Counted from the first letter of the stretch, positions 38,601 through 48,797 are shown. The stretch is DNA of 64,000 nucleotides from Archivesica marissinica (GCA_014843695.1 CM026391.1:21136626-21200625); one strand, 5' to 3'. Notes: generated by a model from the sequence alone, not told the origin. Numbers and translations: made by a program.

Positions 38601-39036
38601 ATTGTGAGACTGTTTCAGTGTGTTTGTGAGAATGTTTCAGTTTGTTTGTGAGACTGTTTCAGTTTGTTTGTGAGAATGTTTCAGGGTGTTTGTGAGAAAG
38701 TTTCAGTTTGTTTGTGAGACTGTTTCAGTTTGTTTGTGAGAATGTTTCAGTTTGTTTGTGAGAATGTTTCAGGGTGTTTGTGAGAAAGTTTCAGTGTGTT
38801 TGTGAGAATATTTCAGGGTGTTTGTGAGAATGTTTCAGTGTGTTTGTGAGAATGATTCAGGGTGTTTGTGAGACTGTTTCAGTGTGTTTGTGAGACTGTT
38901 TTAATGTGTTTGTGAGACTGTTTTAATGTGTTTGTGAGACTGTTTCAGTTTGTTTGTGAGACTGTTTCAGGGTGTTTGTGAGAATGTTTCAGGGTGTTTT
39001 TGAGAATGTTTTAATGTGTTTGTGAGAATGTTTCGG
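35660..39036. repeat. 22-bp satellite array, about 150 copies
   Basis: Unit GTTTCAGGGTGTTTGTGAGA + AT, with TTTG for GGTG, TCTG for TGTG and ACTG for AATG as recurrent variants. Higher-order blocks containing GTGTGTGTTTGTGAGACTGG recur at about 36291, 36906 and 37392. Ragged deletions cluster at 36020-36110 and 38165-38230. Confidence 0.97.
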
Positions 39037-39745
39037 GGTGTCCGTGCTGTACCTGGTCAGACCACAGCTGGATGAAGTCCGTGCTATACTAGGTTAGACC
39101 ACAGCTGGTTGAAGTCCGTGCTGTACTGGGTCAGAACACATCTGGTTGAAGTATGTGCTATACTGGATAAGACCACAGCTGGTTGAAGTCCGTGCTGTAC
39201 TGGGTCAAACCACATCTGGTTGAAGTATGTGCTATACTGGATAAGACCACAGCTGGTTGAAGTCCGTGCTGTACTGGGTCAGACCACATTTGGTTGAAGT
39301 ATGTGCTATACTGGATAAGACCACAGCTGGTTGAAGTCCGTGCTATACTGGGTCAGACCACAGCTGATTGAAGTATGTGCTATACTGGATAAGACCACAG
39401 CTGGTTGAAGTCTGTGCTGTACTGGGTCAGACCACAGCTGGTTGAAGTATGTGCTATACTGGATAAGACCACAGCTGGTTGAAGTCCGTGCTGTACTGGG
39501 TCAGACCACAGCTGGTTGAAGTCCGTGCTGTACTGGGTCAGACCACAGCTGGTTGAAGTATGTGCTGTACTGGGTCAGACCACATCTGGTTGAAGTACGT
39601 GCTGTACTGGATCAGACCACAGGTGGTTGAAGTATGTGCTGTACTTGGTCAGACCACAGCTGGTTGAAGTCCGTGCTGTACTGCATTAGACTACAGACGT
39701 TTGAAGTCGTATTGTTTTGCTTCAGACCATAAATGTTTGAAGCGG
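39037..39745. repeat. 37-bp tandem repeat, about 18 copies, partly dimeric
   Basis: Unit CCGTGCTGTACTGGGTCAG + ACCACAGCTGGTTGAAGT. From 39110 to 39500 it alternates with a TATGTGCTATACTGGATAAG form, giving a 74-bp dimer. Confidence 0.95.
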
Positions 39746-39991
39746 TTGACATCCGTGAAGTCGGCTACCGACAAGTCATGTTTTCTTTTACAACGACACA
39801 ATAATATAGGTTTATGATAACACTTTTATTATATGAATAAATTTACAATTACAAATTAAAATAAAACCACACATTTGAAAATATTTTATATACTGTTCGA
39901 ATTTAAAGATATCACAGATCACTTTTAATAAACGATTAAAATGTTAGTGTTTGATTGAATATAACGTAAACGTCATCCATTACCAATTTAA

Positions 39992-40222
39992 AGTTCGATC
40001 CCCCGTCTGACCCTAATAAAATTAACAGTCTTTCAGATGGAAATTTAACCGATGTCTCGTGTCGGTGCTTTACACCGTGCACGTAAAAGAACCAGAGGAG
40101 ACTCTGGAATGGGTCTCTGTCTGTATCATTTGCACTATCCTCCAACAATCTAAAATGACTAATCTCTTCAGGAGGCGTCGCTCATATGGGCAACCGGTAG
40201 CGACGATAAATAAACGTAAAAC
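39992..40222 (+). mobile_element. SINE family C, 5'-truncated
   Basis: From GATCCCCCGTCTGACCC to ATAAATAAACGTAAAAC; head missing. Confidence 0.88.
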
Positions 40223-40431
40223 AAGTTCTTAACTTATACTTCATAGAGCTCTCAAATATCTTAGTAGTTTTGTAACGAGTTTAAAATTAATGCAATAACG
40301 ATTTTAGAAACAGAACGTCATTTTGACGACTTTAAATCAAGGTATATCATAATTCATGCCACATTGCACACATGTCTGTCATTTCTAAGCAACATAGGTG
40401 TTTTTCCTGTATTGGATTATGTTTCGTTTTG

Positions 40432-40575
40432 GTGCTGTACGCCGTGCACGTAAAAGAACCAAAGGAGACTGGAATGGGTCTCTGTCTGTATCATTGCACT
40501 ATCCTCCAAAAAATCTAAAATGAATACTCTCTTCAGGAGACGTCGCTCATATGGGCAACCGGTAGCGACGATTAA
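40432..40575 (+). mobile_element. SINE family C, 3' fragment
   Basis: From GGTGCTGTACGCCGTGC to GGTAGCGACGATTAAAAC, followed by CA repeats. Confidence 0.85.
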
Positions 40576-40816
40576 AACACACACACACACACCAATTCAA
40601 ATAAAACTTCACAAAACAAAGCAAACGCGTCAGATAAATCCGAGCAGGATACAATAAGAATGTGTGGCTTGGTGAATAAAATGTACGGTTGTACCGAGTT
40701 TGTCGTATTATGATATAATATGTTCTTAACCAATTACTAGAATCCTAGTTATATAGATATGTATACACTTTTATTTATATTTCCATATATTATTGCCATG
40801 TGTAAATGTTTTAAAA

Positions 40817-41065
40817 GGCTGTCCGATTAGCGCAGTGGTTAGCACGCTCGCTTCTCACCAATGCAACCCGGTTTCGATCCTCGGACCGGGAAGTATGTGA
40901 GATGGTACGGTGGTCGCCAGATCGGACAGGTGGGTTTCCCCCGGGTACTCCGGTTTCCTCCCACACGAATGACCACATTTATATGTACAGTTACATTTAC
41001 GCCAACGAGAGTGATTAATATAAATTGCTAAAACTTGCTTCGCAATCGATGTAAAATAAATAAAG
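40817..41065 (+). mobile_element. SINE family B, full length
   Basis: Head CTGTCCGATTAGCGCAGTGG, B box GGTTTCGATCCTC, body CGGTGGTCGCCAGATCGG, tail CTTGCTTCGCAATCGATG and A-rich end. Confidence 0.92.
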
Positions 41066-41068
41066 TTA

Positions 41069-41790
41069 AAAAAACGCCATAGAATATTTTTTTAATTTTT
41101 GCGCTATATACATGCTATGTATTTGTATTTTTGTTTCATCTACAGCGTCCCATTAAAATGGCATATATAGAGACAATAGGGAAATGCGCAGTAAGGAACA
41201 GCGCATGTCCCGTTCCTTGCCAGATTTTATGTCACGTTTAATGTTTTATTTACAGCAAATCGCCATTACCATTGTATTTGGCCATTTACACGATACTGTG
41301 AAAATGGCAAAACAGAATACAACAAAACCTGTATAGCACATGTATTACAAAACATTCTAAGAAACAGTAATAGTAGGAAGAAAATAATGTTCTTCTACTA
41401 TTACTATTTCTTAGAATGTTTTGTGAGTATAATTAAAGCATCTCTTATATATTTACATATATTAAATAGCAAACTTTTCTTTTACACAACAAACAAAAAC
41501 CAAGAAATTGGCCCAAAATATGTATAATGAATATCGTTATATCTATTACAACACACACGAAAATGATATTCAGATTCAATAACTTTTCGGTTACAAATTT
41601 TACAGTTTTTTCTTTGTGATAATAATGCCACTGCACTACCAAATTATATTTCAAGTGAATGTTAATACAACTTGCATGTAATTCTGTATTGGTAATAATG
41701 TCTAAGTATTCTCCAGAACAAAATGTATTCTTATTGTTTTCTATTATACATGTTAAAATGGTTGGATTAGCCTCCAACTTTCTTCAAGTG
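41069..41790 (-). other. 3' flank / possible 3' UTR of the TRIM-type gene
   Basis: AT-rich; TTTCTTAGAATGTTTTGT and its inverse (ACAAAACATTCTAAGAAA) at 41346-41425 form a hairpin of about 80 bp around AGTAATAGTA. A reverse-strand AATAAA lies at about 41245-41250, about 540 bp past the stop. A reverse-strand open frame at 41445-41777 has no recognisable domain and is not called. Confidence 0.4.
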
Positions 41791-43929
41791 TTATATGAGT
41801 CTATACACTTGTACGAAGTTTTGCCTCGTTGATGTAGTCTCCGTGACAACGAACCGATCACCGAAAGGTTCTGTGCTGACTGCTAGCGGCTGCGACAGGT
41901 TATGTAGCATTATCTTGATGAGAGAGCCACCGGGTGAGATCTGGTGCATATTGGAAGACCTGTATCCGGTAACATAGATATTACCCTGATGATCGACGGC
42001 GACACCGCCGGCGGATTTTAGAATATCGTTGGAATACGAATACAAGATATCGTAGTCGACTTTTTCTTCTTGGTCTTGAATTTCACTGATTGTTGACCTC
42101 GTGTCATCACGTTCTATAGGAGATGGTCGTGTTGCTATGGCATCCAGGTCGTCTGTTTTCAGCGAACCTTGGGACACATTCTTTGGATCCCTCTGTGGCG
42201 TTCCCTTTGACCGTGTGCCATACGATTCTTCCAGACGTTCGTCAAACGCTTCCTCCAAGGGATTGATAGGCGAGTTTCCGGTTTCCCGAAATTTGCTTTC
42301 TCTCAATTTCTGGTACTCTCCAAACACAGGAGCGCTCTTGGCCATCTCACTATGTGCACGTCGTTCGTGTTGGAGGCTCGTACCTTGATCACGGCCACCA
42401 TGACCGAGAACTGTGCTGGAGCGATGTTTTGGCTTCATTGGCAGAAGTCTCTTAGGACCTTGATCTTCCGTAATTAACGGTTTGTTTGGACTTCTCTTGA
42501 TAGCCAGAGCCACGACCGTATCCTTTGTCCTATCAGTAATGTATATTTCCTGACCATTGGTATTTGTTGTGACGTAATTCGTTTTTATGAAAAGTCGTCT
42601 GCCGCTTGGGTCGTCCTCGATAGTGTCAATTTCGATGCCATCTAATGTAAGGAGTTTGATGTTTCCCTTATCCGGGCCGATACAGCCGACGATGAGGTTG
42701 CTATTGCTATAAGTGATTCCCCAGCACTCATCGACCATTCGGATTGTTTCTAGGTTCTTCAGCTTATCGCCTAGGTAAAATATTTCGATTTTTCTCTCTT
42801 TTGGTAACGTGACTGCGATTTTGTTGTTTCCTAGCTCTGTAAAGTCACGTGGCCACGTGGAGAAAGCCTGTTCGTATACGAGTACACCGTCATCTTTGAA
42901 AAGCTTTATTTTCTGGTTGTTCTGGTCGGCTACCAGAAGTCGTTTGTCAGAAAGGAACAAAACAGACGACAAACAGCAGTTTCTTGTATCCGACGGCGTC
43001 TTGGCATCAAATTCAATCTCTCGTTCAGCTGTTCTGTCCCTCAGAAGTTTGAGACCCGGCGACGACGGAATGAAAGCACGCCGACGATGCGAATGTACGT
43101 TACCAAATGTTTCAACGGTAATCAGAGATTGTAAGAACGCTTCGAAAGATGAATCGATCTCAAAGCTGTAGTCTATCAACTCAAATTGTTGATCCTGTTC
43201 TTTGGCTAACTCGTCTTCGTATTGGATGGATCTCTCAATGCACTGTTGAACCGTGATGAAGACCTGGGCGTTCGAACAGTGTCTATTCGTGACGAGCAGC
43301 ACTGTCTTGGCGTTCTCGATAGCGCTTTGCATGGCCACACACCAGTCCACCTCATTGTTCAGCCCATCGGTCTCCTTCTCGTGTATTTGATCGAACTGTT
43401 GGGTCAGCGTTGTCTCTAACTTCTCCAGTAATATGTTCACATTCTCCTTGTAATTTGCTATCTGCTCCAGAATCTCCAGCTTCTTGCCGTTAAGCTTTTC
43501 TTTGTTTCCTTCCCTGTCTAATTTCATAGTTTTTAGGTGGTCCAGATACGAGTTAAGCTTGTCTACCAGTTCCTCTGTGACCGCTCCCTCGTCTAACTGT
43601 TTCGCTAGCTTGTCAATGGACGCCACCTTCTCGCAACGTCGATGCTCTGTAGCCACACACATTACACAGCAAAGTGTGTTGTGGTCTGCGCAGAACAACT
43701 CTATATCCTTGCCAACGTGGTCAGGACATGGCTGCGGTACAGACAGGATGCGTCTAGGATGACGTTTTATAATATCCATCTCCTCAATTTTATGTCGTCT
43801 GCTAATTTTCATGAGGCGGTGATATTTAAGACAGTTGTCACACAAAGGTTCTGCGCAATCGCGGCACCAATACGAAGCTACTGTGCTGTCTCCGCCTTCT
43901 TCGCACGTGCCACAAAGCTTGTCATCCAC
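41791..43929 (-). CDS. TRIM-type gene exon 3 (B-boxes to C-terminus)
   Basis: Acceptor CGATTTAG|GTGGATGAC, stop TAA at 41791-41793; 712 codons (114-825). The first codon is GTG within the joined frame, not a translation start. Confidence 0.95.
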   Translation of the reverse strand: MDDKLCGTCEEGGDSTVASYWCRDCAEPLCDNCLKYHRLMKISRRHKIEEMDIIKRHPRRILSVPQPCPDHVGKDIELFCADHNTLCCVMCVATEHRRCEKVASIDKLAKQLDEGAVTEELVDKLNSYLDHLKTMKLDREGNKEKLNGKKLEILEQIANYKENVNILLEKLETTLTQQFDQIHEKETDGLNNEVDWCVAMQSAIENAKTVLLVTNRHCSNAQVFITVQQCIERSIQYEDELAKEQDQQFELIDYSFEIDSSFEAFLQSLITVETFGNVHSHRRRAFIPSSPGLKLLRDRTAEREIEFDAKTPSDTRNCCLSSVLFLSDKRLLVADQNNQKIKLFKDDGVLVYEQAFSTWPRDFTELGNNKIAVTLPKERKIEIFYLGDKLKNLETIRMVDECWGITYSNSNLIVGCIGPDKGNIKLLTLDGIEIDTIEDDPSGRRLFIKTNYVTTNTNGQEIYITDRTKDTVVALAIKRSPNKPLITEDQGPKRLLPMKPKHRSSTVLGHGGRDQGTSLQHERRAHSEMAKSAPVFGEYQKLRESKFRETGNSPINPLEEAFDERLEESYGTRSKGTPQRDPKNVSQGSLKTDDLDAIATRPSPIERDDTRSTISEIQDQEEKVDYDILYSYSNDILKSAGGVAVDHQGNIYVTGYRSSNMHQISPGGSLIKIMLHNLSQPLAVSTEPFGDRFVVTETTSTRQNFVQVYRLI

Positions 43930-45893
43930 CTAAATCGAAGAAATGTGAGAGTCATCATATACAATTTCGGAAAATAGTGTGTAATTACGTGGTTGCATTT
44001 CTTCATTGCTTACTGTCTATGGATTACACGATTTGATTGAATTCAACTTAGTAAATAATTCGTTTTCTCGTTACAAAATATACATAATATAAGTGTCGAT
44101 GAATACACAACAAGTGGGATTACAAAACATACACGTGTTGATGAATAAACAACAAGTGAGATTACAAAACATGCACGTGTTGATGAATAAACAACAAGTG
44201 AGATTACAAAACATACACGTGTTGATGAATAAACAACAAATGGTATTACACAGGACGCGTGTACCTAGTAACTTACCTGCAGAGAAATGGATTCGAGTAA
44301 CGCTTCCATCATAGTGTTAGCTGGTAGTGTATCTGACCATTTATCCAGGGGCAGTTCCGGTTTGATCACGCTGGTCATTGCGCGGCATTTAGGACACGGA
44401 AATTCCTTATGCGTCACCTATAGAAGAATGACATTGTAAATGTAGAGCATAATTTGAACATATAATTTCTCATGAGAGCTTTTTGCACTTTGGCATTTTC
44501 GGAGTTATCACCTCACCTACCGAAGTGCAGCTTCAATGGCCCAAATATCACCGTGGCCTGGTGGTTAAGGTATCCACCTACTGAGCGGGAGATCGAAGAA
44601 TCGAACCTCGTCAGGGATTCATTACCATATGGCCGGTTGGTGAACCGCCAGCTAATTAAATACACGTAGTGGTTACTGGCGCATGGCCTGCAAGGATAGG
44701 ATTCGGGATGTACTGCTATTCATAAGAGCGATCTCATAAAACAGAAGTGACTGGTACCTTTAAATAGGATGGACAAACACTTTAAAGTTATCCCATGGAA
44801 CGGTAACGACGGTATTTGTTATTATACAATCACCCATACCAGGGTACGCATTGATAACTGGTCTTGGCTGTTCGATTAGCGCAATGGTTAGCTGGTTAGC
44901 GTGCTCACTTCTCACCAATGCAACCGGGTTCGATCATCGGACCTGGAAGTATGTGAGATGGTACGGTGGTCGCCAAATCGGACATGTGGGTTTTCTCCGG
45001 GTACTCCGGTTTCTTCCCACATTTACGCTTTCATTCGCGCCAACGAGAGTGATTAATATAAATTGTTAGAACTTGCTTCGCAATCGTTGTACAATGAATA
45101 AAGTTTAAAACAACTGCAGGTCTTGTGCGAGTTCACATTGGTGGTGCAGTCAATTAACAATGTATATTAAAGTGACCACGTGTATTACGATACCACTTTT
45201 TTCAGTTCATGTTTGTCTTGTTAAGAAACAAATGAGCCTGTATTAAAGAGTGTTTTCCGCCTGTGTTAAGAACTAATTAGGTACAGACGGATATGTAGTC
45301 CAGTGGTAACACGCTGGACTGGTAATCCAGGGATCGCAGGTTCGATCCCCCGTCTGACCCTAATAAAATTAACAGTCTTTCAGATGGGACGTTAAACCGA
45401 GGTCTCGTGTCGGTGCTTTACACCGTGCACGTAAAAGAACCAGTGGAGATTCTGGAATGGGTCTCTGTCTGTATCATGCACTATCCTCCAACATCTAAAA
45501 TAACTAATCTCTTCAGGAGGCGTCGCTCATATGGGCAACCGGTAGCGACGATAAATAAACGTAAAACACACTAATTAGGTCACACTCAATAAATAATGAC
45601 ACTGGACAACTGACCCATGACCTTTCTATAGCGGCAAGTATAAACAAACACTGTAAATAACGACCAACTGAAGAGTTTGGACAAGTAAGACTCACCTTTT
45701 TATTCCTGGCTGCATGCTGTATATGAACGGTGATGCAGTGTTCACAGAACGTATGCAGACATCTGAGCATCTTAGGTCGCGTGTATCTCTCCAGACACAT
45801 GGGACACTTGATAAACGTCTCGTCTACGGCATATGCCGTCAAGCCCAGAATGCTCAAATCCTTCTGTTTCGTGCTGAAGTCGGCAGCATCCAT
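41791..45893 (-). CDS. TRIM-type RING / double B-box / coiled-coil / NHL-like protein, three exons
   Basis: Exons 45696-45893, 44277-44417 and 41791-43929 (reverse strand) give 825 aa with GT-AG junctions. RING C3HC4 ligands: C30, C33, C45, H47, C50, C53, C74, C77. The first intron falls between the sixth and seventh ligands. B-box 1 spans about 119-159 (C119, C122, C135, C138, C143, C146, H150, H159). B-box 2 spans about 181-212 (C181, H184, C193, C201, C204, H209). The coiled coil is about 218-363. Propeller-like NHL repeats occupy about 427-592 and 738-825, including GGVAVDHQGNIYVTG. Between them lies a polar, probably disordered insert of about 145 residues. The RING implies E3 ubiquitin ligase activity; the substrate is unknown. 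Bivalves carry large TRIM families, so no orthologue is named. An in-frame TAA 10 codons upstream supports the start. Confidence 0.93.
44090..44245. repeat. 42-bp tandem repeat, 3.7 copies
   Basis: Unit GTTGATGAATAAACAACAAG + TGAGATTACAAAACATACACGT, in intron 2 of the TRIM-type gene; ends 30 bp from the exon 2 donor. Confidence 0.92.
44277..44417 (-). CDS. TRIM-type gene exon 2 (RING end)
   Basis: Acceptor CTTCTATAG|GTGACG, donor CTGCAG|GTAAGT. Encodes 47 residues (67-113) with CPKC completing the RING. Too short to stand out as a frame by itself. Confidence 0.9.
44553..44765 (+). mobile_element. SINE family D
   Basis: A-box-like TGGCCTGGTGGTTAAGG, B-box-like AATCGAACCTCG, then CCGCCAGCTAATTAAATA and GGATTCGGGATGTACTG as in 26816-26900. 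Intron 1 of the TRIM-type gene, antisense to it. Confidence 0.8.
44866..45108 (+). mobile_element. SINE family B
   Basis: GGCTGTTCGATTAGCGCAATGG, with GGTTAGC duplicated in the head; tail CTTGCTTCGCAATCGTTG then ATAAAGTTTAAAAC. Second of three + strand SINEs in this intron. Confidence 0.9.
45282..45572 (+). mobile_element. SINE family C, full length
   Basis: Head GATATGTAGTCCAGTGGTAA; anticodon-arm-like CTGGACTGGTAATCCAG; B box GGTTCGATCCC; complete body and tail. Best reference copy of the family here. Confidence 0.93.
45696..45893 (-). CDS. TRIM-type gene exon 1 (RING, first six ligands)
   Basis: Encodes residues 1-66, from MDAADF through CPMCLERYTRPKMLRC and CEHC to AARNKK|GTGAGT. A longer frame continuing to 45513 is readthrough into the intron and a SINE C. 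Confidence 0.92.
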
Positions 45894-45918
45894 GATTAAA
45901 CTGTTATAATTCGCTCGT

Positions 45919-45927
45919 CTTTATATA
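45919..45927 (-). promoter_or_regulatory. TATA-like motif upstream of the TRIM-type gene
   Basis: Reverse strand reads GTTATATAAAGACG about 30 bp before the ATG, which would leave almost no 5' leader. It may be chance in AT-rich DNA. Confidence 0.25.
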
Positions 45928-45929
45928 AC

Positions 45930-46364
45930 ACTTTTATTTATCTATCTAGTTTCGTGAAATCTGTTCTCCTAAATTACGGATTCTATATATATTACCTAGT
46001 TAGTTTATATTGTGTTAGCAATATCTAATTTTTAATGTAGATATACGTGTATTTAAAGTGAAATCGGCTAAAACTTATCAAAACTTCGCAGTAAGTAGAC
46101 CACAACTAATTAAAACAAAGGACTTGGGCTATTTAATGAGAGCTCAGATTGCATTTGCTATTGTTCTGAAAATACTTTTATTATTATGAACGAAATAAAA
46201 GATATTTTCATAACCACGTATCGCTAAACAACTTGAAATTTGATTCCAACGGAAAGGAAATGTTCGAGATTATATGTGTATACCAATGATAAAGATTACC
46301 GACACTGTAGTTTTTACTTCGCCCACGAGGAATGTTTTATATGTAATAACGACACCTCATTTTA
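45930..46364. other. No recognised feature (5' flank of the TRIM-type gene)
   Basis: AT-rich unique sequence. Confidence 0.5.
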
Positions 46365-46375
46365 TAACGTAATTG

Positions 46376-46602
46376 GAAGTCGTGATAACGCTGTGGATGA
46401 GCGTTCGCTTCAGGTCCGGAGTTCGAGCCCCGCTGGAGCAATTACGATTGTGTCCTTAGGCAAGGCATTTAAATTCCACGTTGCCTCTTCTCTCTCCCTC
46501 GTGGCGATGGATTCCATCAGGAATGAGGTCTCGAGAGTGATTAATATAAGTTGAAATAACTTGTTTCGCAATCGAGCTAAAATAAATTTGTAGAAACTAA
46601 AC
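46376..46602 (+). mobile_element. SINE family A with target-site duplication
   Basis: Near full length with a small deletion between A and B boxes. Direct repeats TAACGTAATTG flank it at 46365-46375 and 46603-46613. Confidence 0.93.
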
Positions 46603-46636
46603 TAACGTAATTGTATGTGCTAGTATTGAATAATGT

Positions 46637-46948
46637 GTGTTTTACGTTTATTTATCGTCGCTACCAGTTACCCATATCGTCGCTACCGGTTGCCCATATG
46701 AGCGACGCCTCCTGAAGAGATTAGTCATTTTAGATTTGTGGAGGATAGTGCAATGATACAGACAGAGACCCATTGCAGAGTATCCTCTGGTTCTTTTACG
46801 TGCACGGTGTAAAGCACCGACACAAGACCTCGGTTTAAAGTTCCATCTGAAAGACTGTTAATTTTATTAGTATCAGACGGTGGATCGAACCTGCGATCCC
46901 TGGATTACCAGTCCAACGTGTTACCACTGGACTACAGATCTGTCTGTA
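46637..46948 (-). mobile_element. SINE family C with duplicated tail segment
   Basis: Starts TTATTTATCGTCGCTACC; CATATCGTCGCTACCGG repeats the first 20 bp before the body. Head ends at CTACAGATCTGTCTG. Confidence 0.9.
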
Positions 46949-47039
46949 TATTGCATAACAGTTATTCTCGATATATTATACCATAAGTTAAAACACTGTC
47001 GTGACGTCATATACTTGTACTTGCTATTTAATATTGGAA

Positions 47040-47078
47040 GGCTGTCAAAAGTGGCTGCTTAAGACAGATTTGACTATA
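47040..47078. repeat. Fragment of the mariner-type MITE end
   Basis: GGCTGCTTAAGACAGATTTGACT matches the right end of the 12141-12491 element (split: GGCTGCTTAAG and ACAGATTTGACT). 47283-47300 (AAGCAGCCAGTCACGGG) may be another piece. Confidence 0.55.
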
Positions 47079-47099
47079 AACGTAATTGTTTTCTTTTGT

Positions 47100-47242
47100 G
47101 CTTACATTTATTTATCGTCGCTACCGGTTGCCCATATGAGCGACGCCTCCCGAAGAGATTAGTCATTTTAGATTTTTGGATAGATTTTATTAGGGTCAGA
47201 CGGGGGATCGAACCTGCGATCCCTGGACTACAGATCTGTCTG
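47100..47242 (-). mobile_element. SINE family C, internally deleted
   Basis: Tail and head joined with the middle (ACGTGCACGGTG region) absent. Confidence 0.85.
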
Positions 47243-47341
47243 TGAAAATTGATAGCCACAGAAATCTTTTATAGCCACATAACCCGTAAGCAGCCAGTCA
47301 CGGGAATCACTTTTCAACTGCTCTTTGAAGATGACATGGGC

Positions 47342-47455
47342 CCGAGGTTATAAAACTTTTCTCAGACTCGAAATTTTATTGGTTATTTGCTCTTGGATCA
47401 ACCAATCAGGAGCTCGAGACTGAGATTGATGAACAGTTTTATAACCTCCAGGCTA
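47342..47455. mobile_element. Palindromic MITE family Q, copy 5
   Basis: CCCGAGGTTATAAAACTTTTC and CAGTTTTATAACCTCCAGG ends with AACCAATCAGGAGCTCGAG inside. Confidence 0.78.
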
Positions 47456-47877
47456 GGCCTTGCAGGAAGCCGACATCACATAATTATCTTCTGGTCTTCC
47501 ACAACACTGAAAGCTGACACTTGTTATGCTTTACAGAAGATGGTCCTGCTCTCGATTCACATTGGAAATTGACCTCGAGATCGGCACTTTCGAGAATATA
47601 TGGTCCTGTACTGGATTCACATTGGAGCCGACCTCTTACATTTGTAGCACTTTCAACAATATATATGGTCCGGCACTCGATTCAATATCTGGAGCCGACC
47701 TCTACACTTGATGCAGTTTTGGTGAAAATCCAACAAGTGGACAAGCTTAGTGTTATACAATATATGGCCTAGCCCAGAAACAGTCCTCGGTATATTTTAA
47801 TAAATATATTTTAACACCGATACTATTAATTGGGCCGTATTTAGTTTATACCAGAAGTTAAAAATCGACGTGTGTAT
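47456..47877. repeat. Degenerate repeat of about 65 bp, three copies, then unique DNA
   Basis: ATGGTCCTGCTCTCGATTCAC, ATGGTCCTGTACTGGATTC and ATGGTCCGGCACTCGATTC head successive copies that also share GACCTC and GCACTTTC (47538-47705). The rest is unique. Confidence 0.6.
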
Positions 47878-48158
47878 TTTTACGTTTATTTATCGTCGCC
47901 ATCGGTTGCCCATATGAGCGACGCCTCCTGAAGAGATTAGTCATTTTAGATTTTTGGAGGATAGTGCATGATACAGACAGAGACCCATTCCAGTCTCCTC
48001 TGGTTCTTTTACGTGCACAGTGTAAAGCACCGACACGAGACCTCGGTTTAACGTCCCATCTGAAAGACTTAATTTTTATTAGGGTCAGACGGGGGATCGA
48101 ACCTGCGATCCCTGGATTACCAGTCAGCATGTTACCACTGGACTACACATCGTCTGTG
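47878..48158 (-). mobile_element. SINE family C, near full length
   Basis: Reverse-strand copy, TTTATTTATCGTCGCC to GACTACACATCGTCTG; several small deletions. Confidence 0.9.
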
Positions 48159-48555
48159 TAATGTAAAAATCGACAGACTGGCACCCATGCTATATATGGC
48201 CGTAAATCCACATAAAATCATCCAACCGGAGAGTGACGACAATATACAAAACTAGATATCATACCAGGCCATGGTGATATTTGGGCCATTGAAGTGTGGT
48301 GAAAATCCAACAAAAAGTTTTGGAGATGAAGTGCAGACTAGCTCCGTGTTCTAAATATGTTCGAAGGACCAATATATCATCCAACCGGAACAGGACTAAA
48401 ATATGCCCAACTACACATAATACAGATGATTCCTACCAACTTTGGTGAAAATTTAACAAGGGGTTTTGGAGACATGGTAAAATTGGATAGACAGACTGAC
48501 ATACTCACGAATGGGTACTTATGTTGCTATTCCATTGTTTGTTTGTCCGGGTTTT
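48159..48555. repeat. Degraded dispersed repeat(s)
   Basis: GGTGAAAATCCAACAAAAAG (48299), GGTGAAAATTTAACAAGGGG (48444) and GGTGAAAATCCAACAAGTGG (47722) are related, as are GTTTTGGAGAYRWRGT strings after them; typical of an old interspersed repeat. No gene. Confidence 0.45.
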
Positions 48556-48559
48556 ACGC

Positions 48560-48690
48560 CTGCATCAGCACCATCCTCCGTAAGAAACTGCCAACTTTTT
48601 CATATAAATGAGACACGGCCTGAGCGGGGCTCGCACCCGTGACCAACAGTGATGATAGGTTACAGTGGCCATAACCACTCGACCACAGAC
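48560..48690 (-). mobile_element. SINE family F (tRNA-Ser-like head)
   Basis: Reverse strand: GTGGTCGAGTGGTTATGGCC (A box), GGGTGCGAGCCCCGC (B box), then AAAAAGTTGGCAGTTTC. Confidence 0.72.
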
Positions 48691-48797
48691 TTTACCTCAT
48701 TGTTCTATTAACAACGCAAGAGCATTTATATACTCTAAATCCGACGAGTAATTTTGGCCTCAAGTTAAAGTGTGTAAGTCGTGAGAGCTTAGTTCAT

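Noticed and set aside
41445..41777. 110-codon reverse frame downstream of the TRIM-type gene
   Set aside because: AT-rich, no recognisable domain, lies in the probable 3' UTR.
45513..45893. 126-codon frame as a small standalone RING protein
   Set aside because: Codons beyond 45696 read through a GTGAGT donor into intron and SINE C; the missing RING ligands are in the next exon at 44277-44417.
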